This document shows positions 16,310-25,069 of a DNA stretch of 64,000 bases, in pieces. The notes beneath the pieces were generated by a model. The model made no database searches and had not been told where the DNA came from. It was given only the letters and a program-made list of their open reading frames with translations. Source of the stretch: Rhodospirillales bacterium (GTDB lineage: Bacteria; Pseudomonadota; Alphaproteobacteria; Rhodospirillales; Thalassospiraceae); assembly GCA_019634165.1 (NCBI GenBank), contig JAHQVT010000007.1:124001-188000 (forward strand). Direction: 5' to 3'. Position 1 is the first letter of the stretch; every line of letters starts with the position of its first letter. Made by a program: the position numbers and the translations under genes.

Positions 16310-16323
16310 AGGAATTAATTCCT
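16310..16323. promoter_or_regulatory. Perfect 14-bp palindrome, probable operator of the S24 regulator
   Basis: AGGAATTAATTCCT lies 35 bases upstream of the start codon of the S24-type repressor. Flanking A and T runs extend the symmetry. It is well placed for autoregulation. Confidence 0.55.
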
Positions 16324-16357
16324 TTTGCTGGGGCTTTTGCTCCTGCTAGGATGGGGC

Positions 16358-16978
16358 ATGATCAGACATCAACAAATCTGGGCCGCCCTTGACCAAATTG
16401 CCAAAGACCACGGCTTAACCCCGTCTGGTTTGGCCCGATTGGCGCAACTTGACCCGACCACCTTTAACCGGTCCAAACGCACCACCAATCAGGGCAAGGC
16501 CCGCTGGCCGTCAACCGAAAGCATTTCCAAGGTGCTCTCGGTTACCGATGTCAGTTTTCGTGAATTTTCCGAACTGGTGGATGGCAATGGTGCCGGGCGC
16601 ATTCCGGTCATTGGCTTTGCCCAGGCAGGCAATCGTGGATTTTTTGATGATGCGGGCTATCCGGTCGGTGGATCATGGGAAGACATTACGTTTCCGGCCC
16701 TGCATGATCCAACCGCCTATGGATTACGCATTTCCGGCGACTCAATGGCACCGGTTTTTCGCGATGGTGATCTGATCATTGTAAGCCCCGCCTCAAACAT
16801 TCGTCCACAGGACCGCGTGGTTGTCAAAACCATTGAGGGCGAAGTCATGGCCAAGGAACTGATCCGACGCGGCGCACTTGGCGTAGAACTTAAATCGTTC
16901 AATCCCGAGTATGACGATCGTTTTGTGCCCGCAGACGAAATAGATTGGGTTGCCCGTGTTTTATGGTGCAGTCAGTAA
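16358..16978 (+). CDS. LexA/CI-like repressor with S24 peptidase domain
   Basis: A 206-residue protein with an N-terminal XRE-type helix-turn-helix (WAALDQIAKDHGLTPSGLARLAQLDPTTFNRS) and a C-terminal S24 domain. The catalytic serine is S129 in SGDSMAP and the lysine K166 in VMAKEL; a possible self-cleavage site is the Ala-Gly in FAQAGNRG near residue 92. ATG 16358 follows AGGATGGGG; upstream frame to 16325 is unlikely. Homologues are chromosomal in many alphaproteobacteria. A role in a DNA-damage or stress regulon is inferred from the domain pair. It could also be a prophage repressor, though it is 8 kb from the phage genes. Confidence 0.88.
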   Translation: MIRHQQIWAALDQIAKDHGLTPSGLARLAQLDPTTFNRSKRTTNQGKARWPSTESISKVLSVTDVSFREFSELVDGNGAGRIPVIGFAQAGNRGFFDDAGYPVGGSWEDITFPALHDPTAYGLRISGDSMAPVFRDGDLIIVSPASNIRPQDRVVVKTIEGEVMAKELIRRGALGVELKSFNPEYDDRFVPADEIDWVARVLWCSQ

Positions 16979-17095
16979 AGCAGTACAATTTCTGCCTTTG
17001 AAACCCCCTTCTTTTCACAACCTAGAGCACTGATTTAATCGGGATAACTGGTAAATATCGGCCCGTTAGGACAATGGCGTATTCAAATTTAGTGC

Positions 17096-20000
17096 ATGCC
17101 ACCTTACATTAAGTCCGACTGTGAAAGGCGACCCACGTCGCGCAGGAAAAGGGACATTTGCTTGAAGCTGCAGCGCCATTACATTGTTCGCTCTTTGGTA
17201 ATTGCACTTAGCTATTTCCTTACCGGATATTTGGGTTTGCAGCTTTCCTTCTTTGGCAGCAGCGTTACCCTTGTCTGGCCCCCTTCCGGAATTGCCTTAG
17301 CCGCAATGATATTCTGGGGATGGCGCTATTTCCCCGCCGTCCTTGTCGGTGCGCTTATGGTTAATCTGGTGACATCACCTTCCATAGCGGCCTCAATCAT
17401 GATTGCGGGCGGCAATACCCTTGCGGCTGTTTTGCCGGCTTTGCTGATCAGGCGACTGGCCGGAAACTATCCGATGACGCAAATCCGCAATGTCGCTGCT
17501 TTCATCGTCTTGGGCACTATCTGCGGCCCCGCACTTGCAGCTTTGCTTGGCACAACGTCACTAAGCTTAACCGTCATTGGCAACTTCGAGAAGTTCGAGA
17601 CAATCTGGCAAGGCTGGTTCCTTGGCGATCTGGTTGGCGCCATCGTTATTGGTCCGCTTGCGTTGCGCTTGATGAAGTGGCGAACAACAAACCGACCGCC
17701 ACGACATTATATTGAACTTGCCGTGATCAGCATCGCAACCGTTGTTATGGCCTCAACGGTTCAAACAACGCCGCTGATCTCCAAGCCAGAGTATCTGTTT
17801 ATCTTTGTTTCTCTGCCTTTCGTCATTTGGGGGGCCTTGCGTTTCGGGCTTTTGGGCGCAGCACTGATAAATGCAATCATTGTTGCCGACATAATCATAT
17901 TTGCCGTACTTGGTAACACCACATTTGTTATCGGTGATATGAACACTGGCCTGCGCAATCTTTATGGTTATGTCATTGCGATATCCATCTGCACCCTGTT
18001 TCTGGCAGCAGGGATGGAACGCATTTCAACCATTACCATCCGGGCACGTGATGGGCGCCTGTCCAATGACGTCCATCGGATGCGCCGAACTCTTTCAATC
18101 ATCATCGGCGTTATCGGGTTTGGCGTATCAGGCCTTGCTGCTTGGTACACATATACCCAGCTTGTCGAAGCTGATCGGGTATCGACCCAGCAATACCGGT
18201 TGGCTTTTGAAGCATCGCTCAGAGAGGAACTAGGCGGCGCAACGGACGCCTTGATTGCGGTGCGCACATTGTTTGACGTACATGGCAGTGTGTCGGCGAA
18301 TACATTTGATGCCATGATCGCCCCTTGGGTCAATCGACGCCCCGGCGTTGCCGCACTGGAATGGGCACCCTTTGTTGAACAGCGCGCCCGTGCTCTAATT
18401 GAAGACAATGCGACTTTACGAGGAGTAGAAAACTTCGCCATCCGTGAGTTGAATGACGGCGAACTAAAAGAAGCAAGCCCGCGCGATCAATATTACCCAA
18501 TCTTCTTTGTTTTCCCGCGCTCGGGCAATGAAAGGGCCGTCGGGTTTGATCTCGCCAGCGAGGCAACCCGCCGTCGCGCACTTGAAACTGCGCTTCAAAC
18601 CGGTAACGTGACCTTGACCGAACCGATCAATCTGATGCAATCGTCATCTGCTATCGTCACGTCTCTTGCTTTTCTGGCTGTTAACAACCGCCGTAATCCG
18701 GGTGGCCCGCCGCTTGGCGTTGCTGTCGGTATTTTACGCCTGACGGACATGATCACGCGTGCCACCCGTGTGGCGCGCATTCCCCTGGATTTTGAAATCC
18801 ATCTTGCCGACATCAAATCCGATAGCGACAAAAAGCTGATCTATTCCAATCGTAAAGCAGACTACGCGATCGACCATATCCGGTCCGAACTTGAAACACC
18901 TTTTAACCCGAATGTATCGAATTTCACTTTTGGCTATCGCGATTGGACAATTGTTCTTCATCCCTCAAAAACAGGCGTCACCGGCCTGATCTATTGGCAG
19001 CCTTGGGCGATCTTTGTTATTGGCAGCTTGATTAGCATCCTGTTGCTGATTTACCTGCGGTCCTTAAACCGCACGGAAAAGCGTATCGTGGATCTTGTTG
19101 CTATTCGAACCAAGGAACTTGAAGATGCGCGGAAATCTGCCGAACAGGCAATGAAGCAAGCCCAACAGGCTGATAAGGCAAAATCGGAATTCATCGCCCA
19201 TATGAGCCACGAATTCCGCTCCCCGATGACATCTATTCTTGGCTACACCCAGCTTGCCGAAGAAAGCCTGGACAAGAACCTGTCGGTCGAGAAGCTGAAA
19301 AGTTATCTTTCGACCATCCGCGGTGCGGGTCGCCATGTATTGTCCTTGATTGGCGATATCCTTGATATCTCCAAGATCGAAGCCGGGAAACTGATCCTTG
19401 AAGAAGTCCCGTTTGACATTCATCGTATCTGCGAAGAAGTCACATCAATGATGTTGGTTCCTGCACGCGATCAGCAAAACAAGCTGCATTTGGAAATTGA
19501 TCCAGAAATGCCGCGCTGGGTAATAGGCGACCCCGTTCGACTGAAACAGATTTTGACCAACTTTGTCTCCAATGCGATCAAATTCACCAAACATGGCAAT
19601 ATCTATGTCAAAGCATCGCCCCTGACGGTCTCTGACACCGAAATGACGTTCCGCATTTCGGTTCAGGATGAAGGCATCGGCATACCGCAAAACAAACTGA
19701 CATCCATTTTCGAGGCCTTCGCACAGGTTGATACCTCAACCGCGCGGCGCTATGGCGGAACCGGGCTTGGCCTTGCGATCTGTCAGCGCATGGTACAAAC
19801 CATGGGCGGTACGATTGAGGTGGAAAGCACCGAAGGCAAAGGCAGCACATTCTGGTTTGAAATCACCCTACCACTCAGCACCCAGGCCGCCGCAAATGCG
19901 CTGGATAAAGAAGATAATCCGGAAATCAGCCTACACGAAGAACCAAGGATTATTGGCTGGAATCTCTTGCTGGTCGAAGACATTCAAATCAACCGCATCC

Positions 20001-20368
20001 TTGCCAAAACGCTTCTGGAACAGCAAGGCCACACCATAACCCCGGCAGAGGACGGGCAAGTTGCACTCGATATCCTTGCCGAGCAGGATTTCGATGCTGT
20101 TCTGATGGATGTTCACATGCCTGTTCTTGACGGGATCGAAGCCACCCGTCAAATCCGCGCGTCAGAAGACCCGGTCAAAGCAACCATTCCCGTTCTGGCC
20201 CTGACGGCAGATATTTCCAACGAAAATATGACCGTATTCCGCGCAGCAGGGTTTGACGCCTATTGCACCAAGCCGCTTGATATCAAGGCAATCAATTCTG
20301 AACTCTCACGCCTTGAATCCCGCATGTTTGAACAACGCCGCAAGACCGTCAATGAGGTCGATGAATAA
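17096..20368 (+). CDS. Hybrid sensor histidine kinase: MASE1-CHASE-HisKA-HATPase-REC
   Basis: A 1090-residue membrane sensor. About residues 23-315 form a MASE1 multi-helix domain, about 345-590 an extracellular CHASE domain between helices (AGWYTYTQLVEADRVSTQQY start; GVAALEWAPFV; YPIFFVFP). The HisKA H-box is SHEFRSP with H705, followed by the N, G1 (DEGIGIP) and G2 (GGTGLGLAI) boxes. The C-terminal receiver has its phosphate site at D1005 (LMDVHMP). The start at 17096 lacks a ribosome site; TTG 17162 behind AAGGGA is an alternative. It stands alone with no adjacent response regulator. The CHASE ligand is unknown. Confidence 0.9.
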   Translation: MPPYIKSDCERRPTSRRKRDICLKLQRHYIVRSLVIALSYFLTGYLGLQLSFFGSSVTLVWPPSGIALAAMIFWGWRYFPAVLVGALMVNLVTSPSIAASIMIAGGNTLAAVLPALLIRRLAGNYPMTQIRNVAAFIVLGTICGPALAALLGTTSLSLTVIGNFEKFETIWQGWFLGDLVGAIVIGPLALRLMKWRTTNRPPRHYIELAVISIATVVMASTVQTTPLISKPEYLFIFVSLPFVIWGALRFGLLGAALINAIIVADIIIFAVLGNTTFVIGDMNTGLRNLYGYVIAISICTLFLAAGMERISTITIRARDGRLSNDVHRMRRTLSIIIGVIGFGVSGLAAWYTYTQLVEADRVSTQQYRLAFEASLREELGGATDALIAVRTLFDVHGSVSANTFDAMIAPWVNRRPGVAALEWAPFVEQRARALIEDNATLRGVENFAIRELNDGELKEASPRDQYYPIFFVFPRSGNERAVGFDLASEATRRRALETALQTGNVTLTEPINLMQSSSAIVTSLAFLAVNNRRNPGGPPLGVAVGILRLTDMITRATRVARIPLDFEIHLADIKSDSDKKLIYSNRKADYAIDHIRSELETPFNPNVSNFTFGYRDWTIVLHPSKTGVTGLIYWQPWAIFVIGSLISILLLIYLRSLNRTEKRIVDLVAIRTKELEDARKSAEQAMKQAQQADKAKSEFIAHMSHEFRSPMTSILGYTQLAEESLDKNLSVEKLKSYLSTIRGAGRHVLSLIGDILDISKIEAGKLILEEVPFDIHRICEEVTSMMLVPARDQQNKLHLEIDPEMPRWVIGDPVRLKQILTNFVSNAIKFTKHGNIYVKASPLTVSDTEMTFRISVQDEGIGIPQNKLTSIFEAFAQVDTSTARRYGGTGLGLAICQRMVQTMGGTIEVESTEGKGSTFWFEITLPLSTQAAANALDKEDNPEISLHEEPRIIGWNLLLVEDIQINRILAKTLLEQQGHTITPAEDGQVALDILAEQDFDAVLMDVHMPVLDGIEATRQIRASEDPVKATIPVLALTADISNENMTVFRAAGFDAYCTKPLDIKAINSELSRLESRMFEQRRKTVNEVDE

Positions 20369-20503
20369 CCGTTGCCTCTGTGCGATGTTTTCTTTGACCC
20401 GCCTTGGGCAAAAATCCTATTCTGAGCACCATAAGCATACCGCCCCACTGGCATAACCAAGGCTTTCCTTGGATGTCTTTGCGCATATCATCAGGAGCAC
20501 AGA

Positions 20504-21382
20504 ATGGGTCACCACGCCGCCACGGACAGTACCGTCACCACTTGGACTTGGTATAAGGGCGAATGGCATCAAGGTAATCCCAACATTATGGGGCCGCAAA
20601 CCCACGGTGTCTGGATGGCCTCTACCGTTTTTGATGGCGCACGCCGCATGAATGGCAAAATGCCAGACCTTCATCCCCATTGCGCACGTGTTTTGCGATC
20701 AGCCGAATTGATGGGCCTTAAACCGGCGATCACAGCGGACGAAATCGTCGCACTGGTTAAAGAAGGTGTGACGAAATTTGATTCAGAACTCGCACTTTAT
20801 ATCAAACCGATTGTCTATGGTGGCGAAGGCTTCCTTGCCCCCGTTCCCGAAAGTGCGCAGTTTGTTTTATGTATTTCGGTAACCGACATGCCCGAAGCCA
20901 TCCAAACCGGTTTCAGTGCGCGAAAATCAAGTTTCCGCCGCCCATCCCCGGAAAGTGCCCCGACAGAGGCAAAGGCAGCATGCCTTTACCCCAATGTTGG
21001 CCGTGCCGTGACCGAGGCAACCAGTTCTGGCTTTGACACCGGTGTGATGCTTGATCCGATTGGCAATGTTGCCGAATTTTCCTATGCCAATCTGTTCTTT
21101 GCCAAGGGCGGCACTGTCTATACCCCGGCAATCAATGGCACCTTCCTAAACGGCCTGACCCGGCAGCGTGTGATCACGCTTCTGCGCGAAGACGGCGTAG
21201 ATGTCGTGGAGAAAACCTGCACTTATGCCGAACTTGAAAGCGCCGATGAAATCTTTGGTACTGGCAATTATTACAAGGTCGCACCATGCGTAAAGCTTGA
21301 TGATCGCAACCTGCAACCCGGCCCGATCACGCGGCGCGCACAAGAATTGTACCTGACTTTCACGGCCGCCAGCCCGGATTAA
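20504..21382 (+). CDS. Class IV aminotransferase (branched-chain type)
   Basis: A 292-residue PLP enzyme of fold type IV, typical length for branched-chain amino acid aminotransferases. The PLP lysine is K157 in TEAKAACLYPN; other motifs are THGVWMASTVFDGARRMNG near the N-terminus, MLDPIGNVAEFSYANLFF (E for the PLP pyridine nitrogen) and GTFLNGLTRQRVI for phosphate binding. AGGAGC precedes the ATG. It swaps the amino group between an amino acid and 2-oxoglutarate in the cytosol; which amino acid is not decided by sequence. It ends in a strong terminator. Confidence 0.92.
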   Translation: MGHHAATDSTVTTWTWYKGEWHQGNPNIMGPQTHGVWMASTVFDGARRMNGKMPDLHPHCARVLRSAELMGLKPAITADEIVALVKEGVTKFDSELALYIKPIVYGGEGFLAPVPESAQFVLCISVTDMPEAIQTGFSARKSSFRRPSPESAPTEAKAACLYPNVGRAVTEATSSGFDTGVMLDPIGNVAEFSYANLFFAKGGTVYTPAINGTFLNGLTRQRVITLLREDGVDVVEKTCTYAELESADEIFGTGNYYKVAPCVKLDDRNLQPGPITRRAQELYLTFTAASPD

Positions 21383-21403
21383 TCTAAGCAATATTCAAAA
21401 TGC

Positions 21404-21436
21404 AAAACGGGCCGGAATTTCCGGCCCGTTTTTTAT
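21404..21436. terminator. Bidirectional terminator between aminotransferase and lipoprotein genes
   Basis: AAAACGGGCCGGAA pairs with TTCCGGCCCGTTTT, followed by a T tract; A tract on the other side serves the minus-strand gene. Confidence 0.85.
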
Positions 21437-21457
21437 TTTCTGCATCAACACTAAAGA

Positions 21458-22045
21458 TTACTGCGCCAATGGAACCGGCGCGCTACTCCCCGCGACATAG
21501 GGATATTTGGCAAAAATTGAAGCCACCGCATTGCGCACAGCTTCATTCGGGGCTTCGCGCACCGAACTGGTAACCCGCCCCACAGCAGTCCCTTCCCAGA
21601 TCATCTGGTTGGACTGACGGTCGACGAAATCAACGCTCAATGTCCCCTCGGTATAGGTACTGGTGTGTCCCGGTTCGACATAACCCGGCCAGCCAACGTA
21701 CATCCCGCCGCGATATCCGTAATAACCACCCATGTAAACCGGCGGCGAGGTCTGCGTTTTTTCTTCGGTTTTCAGATGAAAATTCACCAGAAAATCAGGA
21801 TTGTAGATATCAATCCGATAGCCACGCGATTCCAGTGCTGTGCTGATCGCATCTTCAATACGCTGCCCTGAAAGGGTTGTGTATTTTTCCTCGGCCTCCT
21901 TGCCTGCGGCTTCGAAGAAAGCAAAGGTTTGATAACGACCGAAATCAGTTGCCGGATCCGCGTCTGTATAAACGCGTGGACCACTGGCACAGGCCGCCAG
22001 CATCCCGACCAGAATGCCTGCGATGGCGATCTTTAGTATCTGCAT
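21458..22045 (-). CDS. DUF4136 lipoprotein
   Basis: A 195-residue protein with a lipoprotein signal (hydrophobic stretch then LAACASGP; lipid-attached Cys near residue 19). The mature part has the DUF4136 layout: VYTDADPATDFGRYQTFAFF, RIEDAISTALESRGYRI, FLVNFHLKTEEKT, a Gly/Tyr-rich middle, and TLSVDFVDRQSNQMIWEGTAVGRV. AAAGGG precedes ATG 22045; the longer frame to 22132 is unlikely. It probably sits on the periplasmic face of the outer membrane. Function of the family is not known. Single gene, convergent with the aminotransferase. Confidence 0.88.
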   Translation of the reverse strand: MQILKIAIAGILVGMLAACASGPRVYTDADPATDFGRYQTFAFFEAAGKEAEEKYTTLSGQRIEDAISTALESRGYRIDIYNPDFLVNFHLKTEEKTQTSPPVYMGGYYGYRGGMYVGWPGYVEPGHTSTYTEGTLSVDFVDRQSNQMIWEGTAVGRVTSSVREAPNEAVRNAVASIFAKYPYVAGSSAPVPLAQ

Positions 22046-22181
22046 GGTTTCAATCCCTTTGCGACACGCAAAACTGTCTTTGTTTATATGACGTTTGGCA
22101 ACCACAATACCATCAACAGAAATTGACTTCATGATGGCAATTTATTGGTGCTCACCCGCCGACAAACAAACGCCAAGAATC

Positions 22182-22772
22182 CTAAGCACCTTCAATCAGA
22201 CGTTTCGCCACACGGCGAAGATCATTTATCTCGTCATCAAGAATGGACCGATCATTCATTGCATGGGCCAGAACAATCGCCCCCTGCCAGCGCACGATCA
22301 TTCGTCGCCCTTGCGTTGTCGCAGTTGAATAGTCCAACCCACCATTTGAAAACTGTTCGGCCAACCAGTTCACAAGCAAATCAAACACCCCCTGACCGAT
22401 TGCGCGCACAGGAACAAACGCGTCCTCATCAGGAAGATCAAGCATCAACCTTGCCAACGGACAGCCATGACGAACCCGACGTGGCGTCATCGCATCCAGA
22501 TAATCAAAGAAAATCGCAATACGGTCACCTGCCGACCCATTTGGCGCAATGCTTGCCAAAAGCGGGGCGAACTCGCCTTCCATCGTTTCCAATGCCGCCT
22601 GTGCCAGGTCATGTTTCTTGGGGAACCGGTAAAACACGCCCCCGGCAGGCAACCCTGCCTCTTTGGCAACCGATTGAATGGTTGCCCCATGATATCCATC
22701 GCGCCAAATCACATTCATTGCCGCACGGGCAAGCTTTTGACGCTTTTCCTCGGAACTCATTTTCACGGCCAT
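22182..22772 (-). CDS. TetR-family transcriptional regulator
   Basis: A 196-residue repressor with the TetR HTH at about residues 8-55 (EKRQKLARAAMNVIWRDGYHGATIQSVAKEAGLPAGGVFYRFPKKHDL). The C-terminal ligand domain contains RHGCPLARLMLDLP, the CP-containing pattern seen in the TetR_C group of quinone/efflux regulators. An 18-bp near-palindrome lies 20 bases upstream of its start. The divergent membrane protein at 22828 is the natural target besides itself. Confidence 0.92.
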   Translation of the reverse strand: MAVKMSSEEKRQKLARAAMNVIWRDGYHGATIQSVAKEAGLPAGGVFYRFPKKHDLAQAALETMEGEFAPLLASIAPNGSAGDRIAIFFDYLDAMTPRRVRHGCPLARLMLDLPDEDAFVPVRAIGQGVFDLLVNWLAEQFSNGGLDYSTATTQGRRMIVRWQGAIVLAHAMNDRSILDDEINDLRRVAKRLIEGA

Positions 22773-22792
22773 AATTGGATTGCCTTATCATA

Positions 22793-22810
22793 AAGTCAGT
22801 TAACTAACTT
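22793..22810. promoter_or_regulatory. Probable TetR operator
   Basis: AAGTCAGTTAACTAACTT, an 18-bp inverted repeat with one mismatch per arm centred on GTTAAC, lies between the tetR-type gene and the divergent membrane protein gene. Confidence 0.65.
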
Positions 22811-22827
22811 ATTATCTTTGCGCTATC

Positions 22828-24027
22828 GTGCTGTCAATAGATCAAGCTGCCATAAGCCGAACATGTTTTGGTGGTCTTGGCTATAAATTGAAACCGATCT
22901 CAATGGCGTGTATCAAAGAAGACAGTGCAACAAGCTCCACTTCCCCCACCTCAAAAGAATGCGGAACAACAGTGAAGAACAGTCAATTCACGCTTACCGA
23001 CATCAAGAATGCCGTCACAGCCGGTGTGCTAAGCGAAGAATCCTTTGAACGGCTTGAAAACTTTCTGGCCGAGCAATCTGGCGATGCTGCGGAAACTGAA
23101 AAATTCACCCTGTTTCGGGGCATGAATGACATTTTCATTGCCCTTGGTGTCATTGCACTCAGCATTGGCTGGTTCATTCTGTGGGGAATGCTCACCAACA
23201 GCCCCGCTTTCTGGATCGTGCCATTGGTCGCAATCAGCACCTATGTTGCAATGGCCGAATATATCGCGGGCAAACTTAAGGCGTCTCTTCCCTCTATCGC
23301 GATCATGGGTGCCCTTGGCGTCACCATCATGCTTTATGCGATCGCACTTTACATGTCCTTTGCCGGCCCTGCGGACGGGGTATCGGACCTTGACGATATC
23401 GTAAGCTTCGGCAAACGGTCGATGAATGTTCTGGTGATTGTCTCGCTGATTGGCTTTGCCTTTCAGGTAGCGTTTTTCCTGCGTTATCGCCTGCCGGTAT
23501 CCTTTGCCCTGATCGCTGCGGCTATTGTCGGCGTGGTATGGTCGGCTACAACCGCACTCATCGGCCCGGCACTTACGCCCTATATGCCGATATTGATCAC
23601 GGCGACCGGGCTTTTGCTGCTCATCCTTGCGGTGTTTCTTGACTGCCGCGACCCCAACCGCGTCAACGGCTGGGCGGAATGTGCGTTCTGGCTTTACGTC
23701 ATGGGCGCACCGATGACGATCCACTCGGTTGCCGCCGCCTTTAATGCCACCGCTTGGGTCATGGTCCCCGTGATCGTTATTGCGATGTTGTTTTCCCTAA
23801 TCGTCGATCGCCGATCACCGATCATTAGCGCGCTGGCCTATGTCGGTTATTTGCTAAGTGCCGGTCTTGAAAACGCTGCCATTGATCGATCCGTCACGAT
23901 TGTTCTGGTCTGCTTTATCATTGGGGGGCTGGTTATGGCATTCGGGGTTGGCTGGCAAAAAGCCCGCCAAATCCTTCTGGCCCCGTTTGAAGCCCACCCT
24001 TGGCGGCGCTATCTTCCGCCAAGCTAA
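22828..24027 (+). CDS. Polytopic membrane protein of unknown function
   Basis: Up to 399 residues. After a soluble N-terminal segment with a short helix pair (TLTDIKNAVTAGVLSEESFERLENFLAEQ) come about ten hydrophobic helices (DIFIALGVIALSIGWFILWG; WIVPLVAISTYVAMAEYIAG; and so on), ending in a basic C-terminus (QKARQILLAPFEAHPWRRYL). The layout, with a helical head before many helices, resembles DUF2157-type proteins but I do not assign it. Start is uncertain: ATG 22828, ATG 22903 and GTG 22972 are possible, and none has a strong site. It is divergent from the TetR gene and probably controlled by it. Confidence 0.75.
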   Translation: MLSIDQAAISRTCFGGLGYKLKPISMACIKEDSATSSTSPTSKECGTTVKNSQFTLTDIKNAVTAGVLSEESFERLENFLAEQSGDAAETEKFTLFRGMNDIFIALGVIALSIGWFILWGMLTNSPAFWIVPLVAISTYVAMAEYIAGKLKASLPSIAIMGALGVTIMLYAIALYMSFAGPADGVSDLDDIVSFGKRSMNVLVIVSLIGFAFQVAFFLRYRLPVSFALIAAAIVGVVWSATTALIGPALTPYMPILITATGLLLLILAVFLDCRDPNRVNGWAECAFWLYVMGAPMTIHSVAAAFNATAWVMVPVIVIAMLFSLIVDRRSPIISALAYVGYLLSAGLENAAIDRSVTIVLVCFIIGGLVMAFGVGWQKARQILLAPFEAHPWRRYLPPS

Positions 24028-24052
24028 AATCAGCTTCCGCCTGCAGAAAAGC

Positions 24053-24088
24053 AAAAATGCCCGCATCACGACGATGCGGGCATTTTTC
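24053..24088. terminator. Bidirectional terminator, first of two near-identical copies
   Basis: AAAAATGCCCGCATC pairs with GATGCGGGCATTTTT around ACGAC. It separates convergent genes. The copy at 25953 differs at only a few bases. Confidence 0.85.
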
Positions 24089-24181
24089 ATGTTCAGAACA
24101 TCACAAAGCAAGCGCTAAAACAAAAGAAAGCTTCCTTAACATCATCACGCGCAGTCATTCATTTTTTCTGCTTGTCCTGTT

Positions 24182-24907
24182 TTACTTGATCGCAAGGATA
24201 TCAAAATTGCGGGCATTGGCGACAACGCCTTCATCCCAGCCGCCAGCGACGAGTTGAGATGACTTTTCATTCAACAATCCGGCCACTTGGCCCGCGAAAT
24301 GGGCTTCTCGGCCAGCCTCACCGGCAAAAATATCGAAGATTGCAAACTTGTTTGCATCAATCTGCAACGCCACCCAAAACAATGTTTCGGGTTCTGTTTT
24401 CGCAACAATTGGGCCTGCTGCGCGCAGAAGCTCTGCCAGTTGTTCGCCCTGCCCCGGTGCTGCTTCAAGCATGATAAATGTAGCGGTCGTCGCGCTATAA
24501 AGATCGACGGCTTCTTTTGCAGACAGCACGTTGGCATTATTGATGTTGGCAACAACGCCACCATCCCAGCCGCCTTCAACCAGATGATCGGCATTTTCTT
24601 TCAAGGCACCTGCGACAACGCCCGAAAAATGCGCGTCGCGGGCTTGCGCGTCGACAAAAACATCAAAGATTGCAAGCGTGTTTTGCGCTTTCAGTGCGAA
24701 CCAAAGCTTTGTCCCCGGCTCGGTGTTCTTCACCAAAGGTGCCGCAGCGATCAGAAAGTCGGCAAAGGCATCTGTTTGGTCAGATGCAGCAGGCATTGCG
24801 ATAAAGCTGGCGGTGTAATTATCCATGACATTTTCCTGTGCGTTTCCAACTGTTGCCGTCGTGATCAACGCCAATACTGAGAACATCTGAAGGAATTTCG
24901 TTTTCAT
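24182..24907 (-). CDS. Secreted protein with two ABM-like domains
   Basis: A 241-residue protein with a signal peptide (MKTKFLQMFSVLALITTATVGNAQ, cleavage after NA near residue 23). The mature part is a tandem duplication: about residues 32-120 and 140-236 both carry a segment ASFIAMPAA or ATFIMLEAA, a helix (FADFLIAAAPLV / LAELLRAAGPIV), KTEPxTxLWFAL or ETLFWVALQ, then FDVF/IFDIFAG, AxDAHFSG/REAHFAG and GGWDGGVVAN/GGWDEGVVAN. This is the antibiotic-biosynthesis-monooxygenase (ABM) dimeric ferredoxin fold, here fused as a pseudo-dimer and exported. It is divergent from a LysR gene that likely controls it. The substrate is unknown. Confidence 0.85.
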   Translation of the reverse strand: MKTKFLQMFSVLALITTATVGNAQENVMDNYTASFIAMPAASDQTDAFADFLIAAAPLVKNTEPGTKLWFALKAQNTLAIFDVFVDAQARDAHFSGVVAGALKENADHLVEGGWDGGVVANINNANVLSAKEAVDLYSATTATFIMLEAAPGQGEQLAELLRAAGPIVAKTEPETLFWVALQIDANKFAIFDIFAGEAGREAHFAGQVAGLLNEKSSQLVAGGWDEGVVANARNFDILAIK

Positions 24908-25005
24908 AATCGTCTCCTGATTTGGGTTTCAGCGCTTCACGTTTCGATCTGCCTTTGTCCCATGACCAACCGGACGAACGCCAATTCCGATACCCTATTT
25001 TACAA

Positions 25006-25024
25006 TAGCCATTGACTATGGATA
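25006..25024. promoter_or_regulatory. LysR-type binding site
   Basis: ATAGCCAT-TGACT-ATGGAT, a T-N11-A-like dyad in the gap between the secreted ABM gene and the divergent LysR gene, about 46 bases upstream of the LysR start. Confidence 0.55.
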
Positions 25025-25069
25025 CCCAACCCTAGAACCTGTTGGAATACGCAACATCGGGAGGCCGTC

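Noticed and set aside
22145-22774. A 209-residue plus-strand ORF
   Set aside because: Antisense to the TetR gene; low-complexity His/Pro/Gln-rich protein typical of shadow frames.
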